Source: Bog-473 sp963726005
GTDB lineage: Bacteria; Actinomycetota; Acidimicrobiia; Acidimicrobiales; RAAP-2
NCBI GenBank assembly: GCA_963726005.1
Contig: CAVSAT010000006.1
Span: forward strand, 1 to 64,000
DNA: 64,000 bases
Reading direction: 5' to 3'
Under the pieces are notes generated by a model. It was not told where the DNA came from. It made no database searches and saw only the letters and a list, made by a program, of their open reading frames with translations. Within the stretch, counting starts at the first letter, position 1. Each line of letters opens with the position of its first letter. A program made the position numbers and the translations under genes. Of this stretch, positions 54,436 to 63,401 are shown one piece after another.

Positions 54436-55775
54436 GTGCGATTCTCCACCTCTGAACTCGCGGCCCAGCTCGGCGCGGAGCTGGTCGGGCCCGACGTCTT
54501 CGTGGAGGGCGCCAGCATCGACTCCAGGACGACCCGTCCCGGACAGCTCTTCGTGCCGATCGTGGCCGAGCGCGACGGGCACGACTTCGTCGGGTCGGCC
54601 CTCCGGGCCGGTGCTCCCGCTTACCTCACGTCCGGCCGACCGGCCGGGGCGACGGCCCTCATCGTCCCGGACACCGCCGGTGCACTGATGCACCTGGGCC
54701 GGGTCGCGCGCGGCCGAGTCGCCAACGGCGTGGTCGGGATCACGGGGTCGGTCGGCAAGACGACGACCAAGGACCTGCTCCACCAGTGCCTGGCGACATC
54801 CTTCCGAACGGCGGCGAGCGAGCGTTCCTTCAACAATGAGCTCGGCCTTCCGCTCACGCTCCTCAATGCTCCCGATGACGTGCAATGGGTGGTGCTCGAG
54901 ATGGGCGCGCGCGACGTCGGGCACATCGCGCGTCTAGCCGAGGTGGCCCGCCCCGACGTCGGGATCGTGACCGGCGTTGCCATGGCGCACGTGGAGTATT
55001 TCGGTGACCTCGACGGCGTGGCGCGGGCGAAGGGCGAGCTCGTACGGGCGCTGCCGGCCACCGGCGTCGCGGTGTTGAACGTCGATGATCCGCGGGTGGC
55101 CGCCATGGCGGCGGCCAGTCCCTGCCCTGTTTTGGGATACGCCGTGACGAGCGCCGAGGCCGACGTGCGGGCCGGGAGCGTCGACCTCGACGACGAGCTT
55201 CGACCGAGCTTCCTGCTCTCGACCCCGTGGGGCAACGGGCACGTCACCCTCGCTCTGCGCGGCGTCCAGCAGGTCACCAACGCGCTGGCCGCCGCCGCCG
55301 CGGCCCTGTGGTGCGGCGTGCCCTTCGACGGGGTCGTGTCGGCCCTTTCGTCCGTGACCGGCCCCCCGCTTCGGATGGACGTGCACCACGTCCCGAACGG
55401 GCCCTTTCTGATCGTGGACTGTTACAACGCCAACCCGGCTTCGACCGAGGCCGCGCTGCGTTCGCTCGCTGCGTTCGCGGGGGAACGCGGCTGGCCATCC
55501 TCGGGCTCATGGCCGAGCTCGGTGCCGAGACGGAAGCCGAGCACAGGCGTGCCGCGCGGCTCGCCGAGGAGCTCGGGATTGAGATCGTGGGCTACCAGAC
55601 CGACCTCTACGGGGGACGCCAGGTCACGGGCCCCGCCGAGGCCGTCGCGGTCATGCTGACCGCCGGGCCTGCGGACGCGCTGCTCGTGAAGGGCAGCCGG
55701 GTGGCGCGGCTCGAGGAGGTCGTCCGGGCGTACGGATCGGCTGCCGGTGTTCAGTCGTTGCTGGTCGGTGGATAG
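54436..55775 (+). pseudogene. murF: UDP-N-acetylmuramoyl-tripeptide--D-alanyl-D-alanine ligase (one frameshift)
   Basis: About 447 residues after repair. MurF adds the D-Ala-D-Ala made by Ddl to the UDP-muramyl tripeptide. The N-terminal RFSTSELAAQLGAELVG substrate domain, P-loop GITGSVGKTTTKDLLHQ, WVVLEMGARDVGHIARLAEVA and IVDCYNANPASTEAALRSLA are in the first frame. After one missing base in a G-run near 55,483, the second frame reads LAILGLMAELGAETEAEHR and ends GPADALLVKGSRVARLEE. The GTG start at 54436 faces ddl. A homopolymer deletion makes sequencing error likely. Confidence 0.92.
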
Positions 55776-58219
55776 CGCGGCCGCGGCGCGTCGGGGGCGG
55801 TCGCGCCGACCAGGACTCGTCGGCTGAGCTCTCCGTAGAGCGACTCCGTGCGCGGCGACGGCGAGCTGCCCGGATCGAGGGAGTCGACCCTCCGCTGGCA
55901 CTCGCGCCATTCCAGGCGGAGCCTGTCGGCGTCGCCCTCCGCTGCGGCCAGCTGCATCGCGGCCCGCGACAGTGCCTCGCTGTAGGGCTCGACCAGGCGA
56001 GCTCGCTCCAGGCCCCACCGTGCGAGCTCGAAGTTGCCCGCATCGCCCGCCAGCGCCGCCATGGTGCATGCGGCGTCGACGAGGACTGCTGCGATTCGCC
56101 CGCCGTGGCCTTCGGCCTCCCACCACGAGTATCCCGACAGCGCGTTCGCCAGCGGCTCGCCTTCGACGAGATCGAGCGCAGCGCGGAAGTAAGCGATGGC
56201 CAGATCGGCGTCGTCCTGTGCCTTCCCTTCCGAGGCGAGCGCGATCGCCCGTTGCACGTCGACGGTCACCTTGGACGAGACCTGGTAGAGCCCGTTGCGA
56301 GTGCCCGCCGGGAACAGGAGCTCGCCCTGCTGGTCGACCCCCAGGGCACGACGGGCCGCATACGCCGTGTTGAACAGCGTCTTCGCCGCGGCGTCCGCGT
56401 CCGACGACCCGAGCACGCGTGTGCGCAGCCGGTCGCTGGTGACGACGTCGGGGTAGTGCAGAGCCAGATAGGCGACGAGTTCGACGGCGCGGCGGGCACG
56501 GTTGGGGGGGAGCTCCTCGCCGAGGCCCTCCAACCTGGGCGTCATGGTCAGGAGGCGCGCGTCCACGGAACCGGGGACCAGCATCCCGCGGCGCGGGAGT
56601 TCCGAGCCGCGTCCCGGTACTGCGGCGCCGTCGATCTGCTCGGCCTCCGGCGCGCCGGCTGGCGCGACGACTTCTTCGACCCTTCGAGCTATTTCGGCCG
56701 ACTGCAGATGCGGGCGTACCACCCGGCCCATCGGGTGCAGGGTGGCCCCGTGGCGGTCCACCAGAATGGTGAGGTCACTGGCGGCGACCGCGGCGGTGGT
56801 GACAACGGCACTGCGCCGCGTCGCCTCCGGGCGAAGCGACGCCGGATCTCCGAAGAACACCAGGTGTCGTGCGACGAGCGGATCAGCCTCAGTTTCGGAC
56901 AGGAAATCGGGATCGTCGGGATCCTCCACGGCCATGACGGAGTCGGACCAGGCCCAGGCGCCCAAGGCCGACCGCGCGGCCCGCCACAGTGATGCCGCAG
57001 ACTCACCCAGGAGTGGCAGCACATCCCCCGGCCCGAGTGGGACCAGCCACGTCCCCTCTTCGTCGTCGCCGACGGGAAACACGACGGGGTAGTACGGGGA
57101 GAACGACTCCTGGCCGTCGAGCGCCGCGTGGTCGACGTGCCATGCGGCGCCGTCCATGACCGGCACGAAACCGTCCGGCGCGTCACCCAGCGCCGTCGAG
57201 AGCCAGAAGGTGACGCCCGACGGCGACACGCAGATGGCGCGCACTGCTGGGTCATCGGCCGGCCCGCCCGATCGTTGCCGCAGGGACCTGGCCAGGAGGG
57301 AGTTGGCGGCTTCGAACGAGGACAGGGCGGGGACGCCCTCGAAGTGGCTCAGGAGGACCGCGGCATCCACGGCTCCTTCGGAGGGCTGCCCGAGGCCCAG
57401 ATCGCCCGCGAACAGGTCTCCCCGGCGGCGGCGGCGGGCGCGACGGGCCAGTGCCGCGCAAGCCAGCGAGCCCATGCCAAGGGCGGTCAGTTCGGGTAGG
57501 TGGCTCGTCAGCGCCCGCGGCGGTGCGGACGCCGGGCGGGGTTCGGGACGCTCACCGCGCCGACGGGGAGCCGCCGGGAGCACGAGGGACCAACCAGGCC
57601 GGATGTGGTCCGGATCGACGAACCGCGTGCCGCCGCCCATCTCCCGGCCGAGGTTGAGCGTGGCCAGCGCCGTCCAGTCCGCGCCGTCAGCCGACAGAGC
57701 GTCCGCGATGCTCCAGAGCATGTCACCGGACTGCACCGCGTAGGTCGCTTCGGACGGCGATCGTCGTGGCGAGCCCGGGGCCGGCGTCAGAGGCCGAGCG
57801 GTGACCACCGCGCGGGAAGGTTGGTTCGCGACCGGCGTGGTTGCACCGGCGCCAGAGGGCAGGGCCAGGGGTGCCCCGACGCTGGTCAGCGCGAGCACCC
57901 CAACGGCTATCCGTGCCGCGAACCGGTCGACGATCGAGGCGTTGCGCAGCGCGCCAACGTCCCCGCGGCGTACGTGTTCGCCGACCGCGCGCACGAGTTG
58001 GGCACAGCATGCGACCCAGGCGACCCATGCCGCCAAGACCAAGATGCACAGCGCGTCGCGTGGGACCGGATGCCACGTGTGCCCGAGGCCGCCCGACAAC
58101 GGGTTGCCGACCACCAGGACGAGCACCGATGGCACTGCTGTGAAAGCCAGCAGCGCGGCGACCGCAGCACCCACGACGTCGAGGACGTTGCTCGGACGCC
58201 GCTCGCGTCGCCTACCCAC
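55751..58219 (-). CDS. Membrane-anchored LysM and BTAD (SARP-type) transcription regulator-like protein
   Basis: 822 residues. Predicted helices at ~17-38, 55-76, 101-121 and ~241-258, with basic stretches (RRRERR, EHVRRGD, RRARRRRR) on the inside after each pair, place the LysM domain (158-216: YAVQSGDMLWSIADAL ... GWSLVLP) outside and the rest inside. The large C-terminal part carries a DNA-binding winged-helix-like region (EELPPNRARRAVELVAYLAL, DVVTSDRLRTRVL, KTLFNTAYAARRALG) and a BTAD helical domain (AIAYFRAALDLVEGEPLANA ... ARLVEPYSEALSRAAMQLAA). BTAD regulators of the SARP/AfsR family control secondary metabolism or stress; this topology would link cell-wall binding to DNA binding. GTG start, overlapping the upstream gene by 8 nt. 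Confidence 0.75.
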   Translation of the reverse strand: MGRRRERRPSNVLDVVGAAVAALLAFTAVPSVLVLVVGNPLSGGLGHTWHPVPRDALCILVLAAWVAWVACCAQLVRAVGEHVRRGDVGALRNASIVDRFAARIAVGVLALTSVGAPLALPSGAGATTPVANQPSRAVVTARPLTPAPGSPRRSPSEATYAVQSGDMLWSIADALSADGADWTALATLNLGREMGGGTRFVDPDHIRPGWSLVLPAAPRRRGERPEPRPASAPPRALTSHLPELTALGMGSLACAALARRARRRRRGDLFAGDLGLGQPSEGAVDAAVLLSHFEGVPALSSFEAANSLLARSLRQRSGGPADDPAVRAICVSPSGVTFWLSTALGDAPDGFVPVMDGAAWHVDHAALDGQESFSPYYPVVFPVGDDEEGTWLVPLGPGDVLPLLGESAASLWRAARSALGAWAWSDSVMAVEDPDDPDFLSETEADPLVARHLVFFGDPASLRPEATRRSAVVTTAAVAASDLTILVDRHGATLHPMGRVVRPHLQSAEIARRVEEVVAPAGAPEAEQIDGAAVPGRGSELPRRGMLVPGSVDARLLTMTPRLEGLGEELPPNRARRAVELVAYLALHYPDVVTSDRLRTRVLGSSDADAAAKTLFNTAYAARRALGVDQQGELLFPAGTRNGLYQVSSKVTVDVQRAIALASEGKAQDDADLAIAYFRAALDLVEGEPLANALSGYSWWEAEGHGGRIAAVLVDAACTMAALAGDAGNFELARWGLERARLVEPYSEALSRAAMQLAAAEGDADRLRLEWRECQRRVDSLDPGSSPSPRTESLYGELSRRVLVGATAPDAPRPRYPPTSND

Positions 58220-58976
58220 CTGCGGGGCCGATCGTGATCGTGTAGGTCAGGGACGTGCTCTCCGACGCCGGCTCGCTCACCGTTGCCAGGCAGCTTCCGC
58301 TCGCGTTGGGGAGCGACGCCGCCATGGCGGACGTCCCGCCGACGCTCTGGCTTCCGTTCGGGCAACTGACCTGCATGGTCAGGTAGGTCGTCCCCGACCA
58401 CAACACCGAGATCTCCATCGCACCGCTTCCGGTGAACCCATAACCGTTGGAGATCTGCAGCGGCGGGTTCAGATAGCCCTGCGTTTGGGTCCGGTCGGCG
58501 GGCACCGAAGGGCTGGCGATCGTCGTTGTGGTCGCCGGAGCGATCGTCGTCGTCGGACCGACGGTCGTCGTGGTGACGCCCACAGGGGCGGGCGCGTCGT
58601 TGGTACCCGTGCCGCGTGCGTGGGTCGAGAGCAGTGACGTCCCGGATCCTCCGGCGCCCGCGGTGGAGGAGGTGGACGACGACGTGGTGGTCGTCGTCGT
58701 TGTCGATTCCCGTACTGCCGGCGGACTCGTCGGTGCACGACCGTCGTTGGCGCGGACGGGTCGACCGGCGTGGCCGGCGGGGGCGGCAACCAGGGCCCGA
58801 CCGCGCCGGATCGTGTGGGGAGTGCTTCCCGCTGTTGCGACGAGCAATGCCATGAGCGCCAGCGACACAGCGAGGATCACCCACCAGTTGGGACGGCCCC
58901 GAGCCACCGGCGAGCGCAATCCATCGGTGGTGTCGGTCCCTCCTCCAACCACGCGCCCACCATACGCACGGGCCAC
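58212..58976 (-). CDS. Membrane-anchored protein with Ser/Thr-rich linker and C-terminal beta domain
   Basis: 254 residues, not recognised. One membrane helix at ~31-50 (WWVILAVSLALMALLVATAG) follows a short basic N-terminus. Outside it, a long linker of Thr/Ser runs (RESTTTTTTTSSSTSS, VGVTTTTVGPTTTIAP) leads to a ~90-residue C-terminal domain with two cysteines (MQVSCPNGSQS, GSCLATVSEP) likely paired. The layout suits an extracytoplasmic partner of the LysM-BTAD protein, with which it overlaps by 8 nt. The role is unknown. Confidence 0.6.
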   Translation of the reverse strand: MARAYGGRVVGGGTDTTDGLRSPVARGRPNWWVILAVSLALMALLVATAGSTPHTIRRGRALVAAPAGHAGRPVRANDGRAPTSPPAVRESTTTTTTTSSSTSSTAGAGGSGTSLLSTHARGTGTNDAPAPVGVTTTTVGPTTTIAPATTTTIASPSVPADRTQTQGYLNPPLQISNGYGFTGSGAMEISVLWSGTTYLTMQVSCPNGSQSVGGTSAMAASLPNASGSCLATVSEPASESTSLTYTITIGPAGG

Positions 58977-58994
58977 ACCTGCCGCACCCGGCGG

Positions 58995-59768
58995 TCAGGC
59001 ACACAGGCGCCGCTGGCCCCGGTCGCGGCACGCGTAGAGGGCTCGGCGATCGCGTCCGATCAGTGTGGCCAGCTCGGCCATCGAATAGCCGAGGACGTGG
59101 TGGGCGTAGAGGACCTGGACCTCGTCGGATCTCATTCCCTCCCGACGCAGGTCGATCAGCATGCGAGCCAATTCCTCGAGGTCGGTCTCGGTGCGGGACG
59201 ACCCCTCGGCCGGTTCGCCGGAGCCCAACGGGACTGACCGCCCGCCGATCTCCTTCGACCGGAAGAGCTGGCGCCGAAGCCGGCATCGGATGGCCGAGAG
59301 GAGGTCGAGTGCGGCGTAGGCGCGGTCCTGCCCGGACCATTCCCGCAAGACGAGCCACGCCGTCGACAGCAGCTCGCAGAAGAATTCCTCGCCGTCCTCC
59401 CACTCCCCGCCCCGGCCCCACTGCAGCTTCCCGGCCACCATGACGAGGCCCGGGATCAGGACCTGCACGAGCATCCGGCAGATGAAGGGATCGATTTCGG
59501 CCTCCCGGAGCAGTACCCGGACCAGGCGAGCGGCCTCCTCCCTCTGTATGCGCCCCGATGCCCGCCGCATGTGGTCGACGACGTCGCACGGGGAAGGGCA
59601 CGGCGGCGGTGCGTCATCCGCACCGAGCACGAGGGCCGCCAGTCCCGGATCGCGCCGGGCGACCTCTCGAAGGGCCCGGACTGCGCTGCGGGATCGGCCA
59701 ATCGACTGCCATTCGGCCGTCATCTGATCGATGACTGCGACACGTTGCCTCGACGCGGTGAAGGACAT
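58995..59768 (-). CDS. Sigma-factor-like / helix-turn-helix protein
   Basis: 257 residues. The C-terminus has a sigma-70 region-4-like HTH: SDEVQVLYAHHVLGYSMAEL followed by ATLIGRDRRALYACRDRGQR. The N-terminal part has helical regions (EEAARLVRVLLREAEIDPFI, FFCELLSTAWLVLREWSGQD, LDLLSAIRCRLRRQLFRSKE) resembling sigma region 2 only loosely. It could be a divergent sigma factor or a dedicated activator. It lies 18 nt upstream of the linker protein gene and the LysM-BTAD gene, so the three probably form one regulatory unit. The start ATG at 59766-59768 is favoured over a far longer open frame. Confidence 0.55.
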   Translation of the reverse strand: MSFTASRQRVAVIDQMTAEWQSIGRSRSAVRALREVARRDPGLAALVLGADDAPPPCPSPCDVVDHMRRASGRIQREEAARLVRVLLREAEIDPFICRMLVQVLIPGLVMVAGKLQWGRGGEWEDGEEFFCELLSTAWLVLREWSGQDRAYAALDLLSAIRCRLRRQLFRSKEIGGRSVPLGSGEPAEGSSRTETDLEELARMLIDLRREGMRSDEVQVLYAHHVLGYSMAELATLIGRDRRALYACRDRGQRRLCA

Positions 59769-59863
59769 GGCCCCACAGTCGCGATCGGCACTCCCCCGAT
59801 CCCTCCCACCGCGGCGGCAGATCGCGGCAGACCGCGCGGAACGGCGATCTCCCAGGTGGGCGA

Positions 59864-59869
59864 TAGTGT
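59864..59869 (+). promoter_or_regulatory. Leaderless-type -10 box of the 128-aa protein gene
   Basis: TAGTGT, 7 nt before the ATG at 59877. Confidence 0.5.
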
Positions 59870-59876
59870 GCCGCCG

Positions 59877-60263
59877 ATGGATATCGACGAGTTCTACGAG
59901 GCGGACCCCAACCGGCGGGCGTCCGCCGAGCTGGAGCTGGGCACCGAGTGGCTCGACAAGGACGGCGTGCGCCATGAGCTGAACTACGTGGAGGACACGG
60001 GCGAGCTCTACGTCCTGCGGGAGCCAGCGCCGCACGTGACGGAGGACCCCTTCGGTGGCCTCCACGTCTCCGCCCCCCCGGGCTACGACGACAAGATGAC
60101 GGTGCACGTGATCGCCAAGATCACCTCGGTCGATGATGTGCACACGATCCTCAACGGGTGGCCCGAGGCCATGCAGGGCGACCACGGAGCCGACTGGCTG
60201 GGCGAGCGGCTGCGGTCCGCCGGCGTGGCGGTCGGGCCAGGCGGCGACCCGATCGCCGATTAG
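59877..60263 (+). CDS. Hypothetical protein, 128 residues
   Basis: Not recognised. Acidic N-terminus (MDIDEFYEADPNRRASAELE), a middle WLDKDGVRHELNYVEDTGEL, YVLREPAPHVTEDPFGGLHV, and a C-terminus KMTVHVIAKITSVDDVHTIL ... GADWLGERLRSAGV. The strands and acidic loops suggest a small soluble alpha/beta protein. The start is supported by the TAGTGT box 7 nt upstream and fits the common pattern of this segment. No partner is evident; it ends 12 nt before a convergent gene. Confidence 0.6.
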   Translation: MDIDEFYEADPNRRASAELELGTEWLDKDGVRHELNYVEDTGELYVLREPAPHVTEDPFGGLHVSAPPGYDDKMTVHVIAKITSVDDVHTILNGWPEAMQGDHGADWLGERLRSAGVAVGPGGDPIAD

Positions 60264-60275
60264 GCCGACTTCCGA

Positions 60276-61352
60276 TCAGACGGGCGGCTCCAGATCGAGC
60301 ATCTTGGCCAGGAGCTGCGTCGCGATGTTGTCCGTCGCCATGTTGGTCTCCTGCTCCATGATGTCGCTGCCGAACACGAGTTTCGACAGCCGGTACATGA
60401 CGATGGCGAAGCGGAAACCGGAGAACACCTCGTAGTAGAAGAGATCGTTCATGGGCCTGCCCATGAATTGGGAGTAGCGCTCGATCGTCTCGTCGTGCGA
60501 CCCGAACCCGGCCGGACGGGAGACCCCGAGACCTTCGGCGAATTGGCGGTCGAAGTAGAGCCACCAGCCCAAGTCGAGCTCCGGTTGGGCCAACGAGGCC
60601 ATCTCCCAATCGACCACGGCTGCGGCGCGAAAGTCGTCCCAGATGATGTTGCCGATGCGGCTGTCGCCCCAGCTGATGACGACGTCGCCGTCCTCGGCCG
60701 GTTGGTGCTCCACGAGCCATTGCCAGGTCGACTCGATCACGGGAACCTTCTCACCCTGCGTGGCCCAGTCGAGAAAGTCCCGGTAGTACGACATCTGCTG
60801 CTCGAGCCCCGGCTTGCCGCGGGCCGGGTTGCTGAGCCACTCCAGCCCAAGGGACCGCCAGTCCGTGCGGTGCACCGCCGCCAGCGCGTCGATCCCGCTC
60901 CACCACATGCGTTCTTGCTGCTCGGGCGTGGCCTCCATCACCCAGCCCCCCAGCGTGTAGGGGATGTTGTCTGACGGCACCTGACCCTCGACGTGGTCCA
61001 TGGTGAAGAAGGGGACCCCGAGGTACTGGGGATCGTCCTCGTAGGGGCCGAGCCGGGGGACCGGCACGGCGGATCCGCCGTCGGCCAGGGCGCGCATGGC
61101 CCGGTACTGAGTGGAGAAGTCGGCGTCCATGAAGAGGAGGTGCTTGGTCGGCGCCACCCGGACGACCAGACGCCTCTCCTCGCCGTCGGCCGAGCGGGTC
61201 CGGCACAGGATCGTCTCGTTGGAGAAGCCGTTGGCGGCCGGGGCCTGGACGTCGAAGACCTCCGGGGCGGACCCCACACCAGACTTGGTGGCGAGCCAGC
61301 GGGAGAGTGCGGTGGCCACCTGGTCGGGGTCGCGCTGGCTGATGTCGGGCAC
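60276..61352 (-). CDS. APH-type phosphotransferase family protein
   Basis: 358 residues. The kinase-like fold shows FSNETILCRTRSADGEERRL, VVRVAPTKHLLFMDADFSTQ (ATP-binding Lys region), FTMDHVEGQVPSDNIPY, DGDVVISWGDSRIGNIIWDD (catalytic HxD-like loop here WGD) and AAAVVDWEMASLAQPELDLG (metal-binding DWE). Such proteins in actinobacteria are often found near acyl-CoA metabolism and rarely give drug resistance; the substrate is unknown. The GTG start (61350-61352) has a TAAAGT box 6 nt upstream. Confidence 0.82.
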   Translation of the reverse strand: MPDISQRDPDQVATALSRWLATKSGVGSAPEVFDVQAPAANGFSNETILCRTRSADGEERRLVVRVAPTKHLLFMDADFSTQYRAMRALADGGSAVPVPRLGPYEDDPQYLGVPFFTMDHVEGQVPSDNIPYTLGGWVMEATPEQQERMWWSGIDALAAVHRTDWRSLGLEWLSNPARGKPGLEQQMSYYRDFLDWATQGEKVPVIESTWQWLVEHQPAEDGDVVISWGDSRIGNIIWDDFRAAAVVDWEMASLAQPELDLGWWLYFDRQFAEGLGVSRPAGFGSHDETIERYSQFMGRPMNDLFYYEVFSGFRFAIVMYRLSKLVFGSDIMEQETNMATDNIATQLLAKMLDLEPPV

Positions 61353-61358
61353 GGCGGC

Positions 61359-61364
61359 ACTTTA
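61359..61364 (-). promoter_or_regulatory. Leaderless-type -10 box of the phosphotransferase gene
   Basis: TAAAGT on the minus strand, 6 nt before the GTG start at 61352. Confidence 0.5.
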
Positions 61365-61433
61365 GTGACGGAAGTGTCGGGGCGGGAGGGCAACAGCAGT
61401 GGGGCCACCGGCGATCGCCCCGAATTCGGCATG

Positions 61434-61439
61434 TAGCGT
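61434..61439 (+). promoter_or_regulatory. Leaderless-type -10 box of the 105-aa protein gene
   Basis: TAGCGT, 7 nt before the GTG at 61447. Confidence 0.45.
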
Positions 61440-61446
61440 CGCTCCG

Positions 61447-61764
61447 GTGCAGATCGTGATCGACCTGTCCGAGGCGAGGGTGCATCTGAGCGAGCCCGGC
61501 GACTTCCGACGCTTTTCCGTGGCCGTCGAGGGGGACGGTGATCTCGAAGTCGTCGTGGACCAGTCGGGAATCGGGCGCTTGCGGCCGGACGGTGAGCACG
61601 TCGTGATCGACCTCGTCGCGCTCCGTGCGTTGGCGGGGCCCTACGCCACCGACGAGTGGCACCAGGGCCTCGCCGATATGGTGGCGTACGCCGCAGGCAA
61701 GGGCTGGGTGGACGCCGACGGCGGCGTCGTCGCCCACATCGAGCCACGTCACGAGGCGGGCTGA
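61447..61764 (+). CDS. Hypothetical protein, 105 residues
   Basis: Not recognised. Starts MQIVIDLSEARVHLSEPGDF from a GTG, then RRFSVAVEGDGDLEVVVDQS, LRPDGEHVVIDLVALRALAG, and a helical C-terminus DEWHQGLADMVAYAAGKGW ending EPRHEAG. Likely a small soluble alpha/beta protein. The GTG (61447) with a TAGCGT box 7 nt upstream is preferred over an ATG-containing longer frame. It is followed after 107 nt by the aldehyde dehydrogenase gene. Confidence 0.55.
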   Translation: MQIVIDLSEARVHLSEPGDFRRFSVAVEGDGDLEVVVDQSGIGRLRPDGEHVVIDLVALRALAGPYATDEWHQGLADMVAYAAGKGWVDADGGVVAHIEPRHEAG

Positions 61765-61871
61765 AGAGGCGGCCAGACTGTCGTGTCGCAGCCGGGCGCA
61801 GCTACCCTGGGTGGCGCCGCCCGGGGAGTCCGGCGGTGGGGGCGCGGGCCCCCTGAGCCTGGGGAGGACAC

Positions 61872-63344
61872 ATGGCGATTCGGGACTACGACCGCTTGTT
61901 CATCGGCGGCGACTGGGTCGCACCCGAGGGCACTGACACCATCGGCATCGTCTCGCCGGTCACAGAGGAAGTTATCGCCCGGGTGCCAGATGGCACAGAG
62001 GCCGACATCGACAAGGCTGTCGCCGCGGCGCGTACGGCATTCGACCACGGCCCGTGGCCGCGCATGACGCCCGCCGATCGGGCCGAGATCCTGCGGGCGG
62101 TCGCAGCGCAGGTGATGGCGGAGATGGGCGACATGGCCGAGATCATCACTCGGGAGATGGGCTCGCCGATCTCCTTCTCGGGCATGGGCCAGGTGCTCGC
62201 ACCGACGATGATCTTCAACTACTACGCGGACCTGGCCACCTCGTACGCCTTCGACGAGGTGCGCGCCGGCATGCTCAACCCGCAGGTGCTGGTCACCAAG
62301 GAGCCCGTCGGCGTCGTGGGCGCGATCGCCCCGTGGAACGTGCCACTCTTCATCGCCGCCGCCAAGCTCGCACCGTCGCTGGCCGCCGGGTGCACCGTTG
62401 TGTTCAAGCCGGCGCCCGAGACGCCCCTCGACGCGTTCCGCCTCGCCGAGATCTTCGTCGAGGCCGGACTGCCGAAGGGGGTCTTGTCCGTGGTGCCCGC
62501 CGGCCGCGAGGCCTCCGAACACCTGGTCACGCACGCGGGCGTTGACAAGATCTCGTTCACGGGGTCGGGCGTGGGTGGCAAGCGGATCGGCGGGCTCTGC
62601 GGTGAGCGGCTGAAGCGCTGCACGCTCGAACTGGGCGGCAAGTCCGCTGCCATCATCCTCGACGACGCCGACCTCGCGACGACGATTCCGACCCTGCTGC
62701 CCAACGCGATCATGAACAACGGCCAAGCCTGCATCGCGCAGACCCGGATCTTGGCGCCACGCGCCCGCTACGCCGAGGTCGTCGACGCCGTCGTCTCGGG
62801 TGTGTCCGCCCTGCAGGTGGGCGACCCCATGGACCCGGCCACGGAGGTCGGCCCCGTCGTGGCTGAGCGGCAGCGGAGCCGGATCGAGGGGTATCTCGAC
62901 AGCGGGCGCGAAGAGGGCGCCACCGTCGCGCTGGGCGGCGGACGCCCGTCGGGTTCCGCGTTCTCCAAGGGCTGGTACGTCGAGCCGACGGTGTTCTCTG
63001 ACGTGGACAACAAGATGCGGATCGCCCAGGAGGAGATCTTCGGCCCGGTGCTCGTGGTGATCCCCTACGACGGCGACGACAACGCGGTCGAGATCGCCAA
63101 CGACTCGAGCTACGGGCTGTGCGGGTCGGTGTGGACCGCTGACAACGACCGCGGGCTCGGGGTGGCCCGGCAGGTTCGGACCGGTACCTACATGCTCAAT
63201 GCCCCGGTCCCGATCGACTTCTCGACGCCGTTCGGCGGGTTCAAGGAGTCGGGCGTCGGCCGTGAATTCGGTCCGGAGGGCCTCCAGAGCTTCTTGGAGA
63301 TGAAGTCCATCGCGCTGCCGGCCGGTTATACGCCTGGGGACTGA
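61872..63344 (+). CDS. Aldehyde dehydrogenase (NAD(P)-dependent)
   Basis: 490 residues, normal length. Oxidises an aldehyde to the acid. The catalytic Cys287 is in NNGQACIAQTRIL and the general base Glu253 in CTLELGGKSAA. The cofactor-binding stretch GAIAPWNVPLFIAAAKLAPS and SFTGSGVGGKRIG, and the C-terminal FGGFKESGVGREFGPEGLQ are typical. The ATG at 61872 follows GGGGAGG. The substrate is not predictable. Monocistronic or followed by the MFS gene 57 nt later. Confidence 0.93.
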   Translation: MAIRDYDRLFIGGDWVAPEGTDTIGIVSPVTEEVIARVPDGTEADIDKAVAAARTAFDHGPWPRMTPADRAEILRAVAAQVMAEMGDMAEIITREMGSPISFSGMGQVLAPTMIFNYYADLATSYAFDEVRAGMLNPQVLVTKEPVGVVGAIAPWNVPLFIAAAKLAPSLAAGCTVVFKPAPETPLDAFRLAEIFVEAGLPKGVLSVVPAGREASEHLVTHAGVDKISFTGSGVGGKRIGGLCGERLKRCTLELGGKSAAIILDDADLATTIPTLLPNAIMNNGQACIAQTRILAPRARYAEVVDAVVSGVSALQVGDPMDPATEVGPVVAERQRSRIEGYLDSGREEGATVALGGGRPSGSAFSKGWYVEPTVFSDVDNKMRIAQEEIFGPVLVVIPYDGDDNAVEIANDSSYGLCGSVWTADNDRGLGVARQVRTGTYMLNAPVPIDFSTPFGGFKESGVGREFGPEGLQSFLEMKSIALPAGYTPGD

Positions 63345-63401
63345 CGACCGGGCGGGGGCTGGGGCCAAGGGCAGACAGGGCGGGCGGAGAACGGATCGGA
63401 C

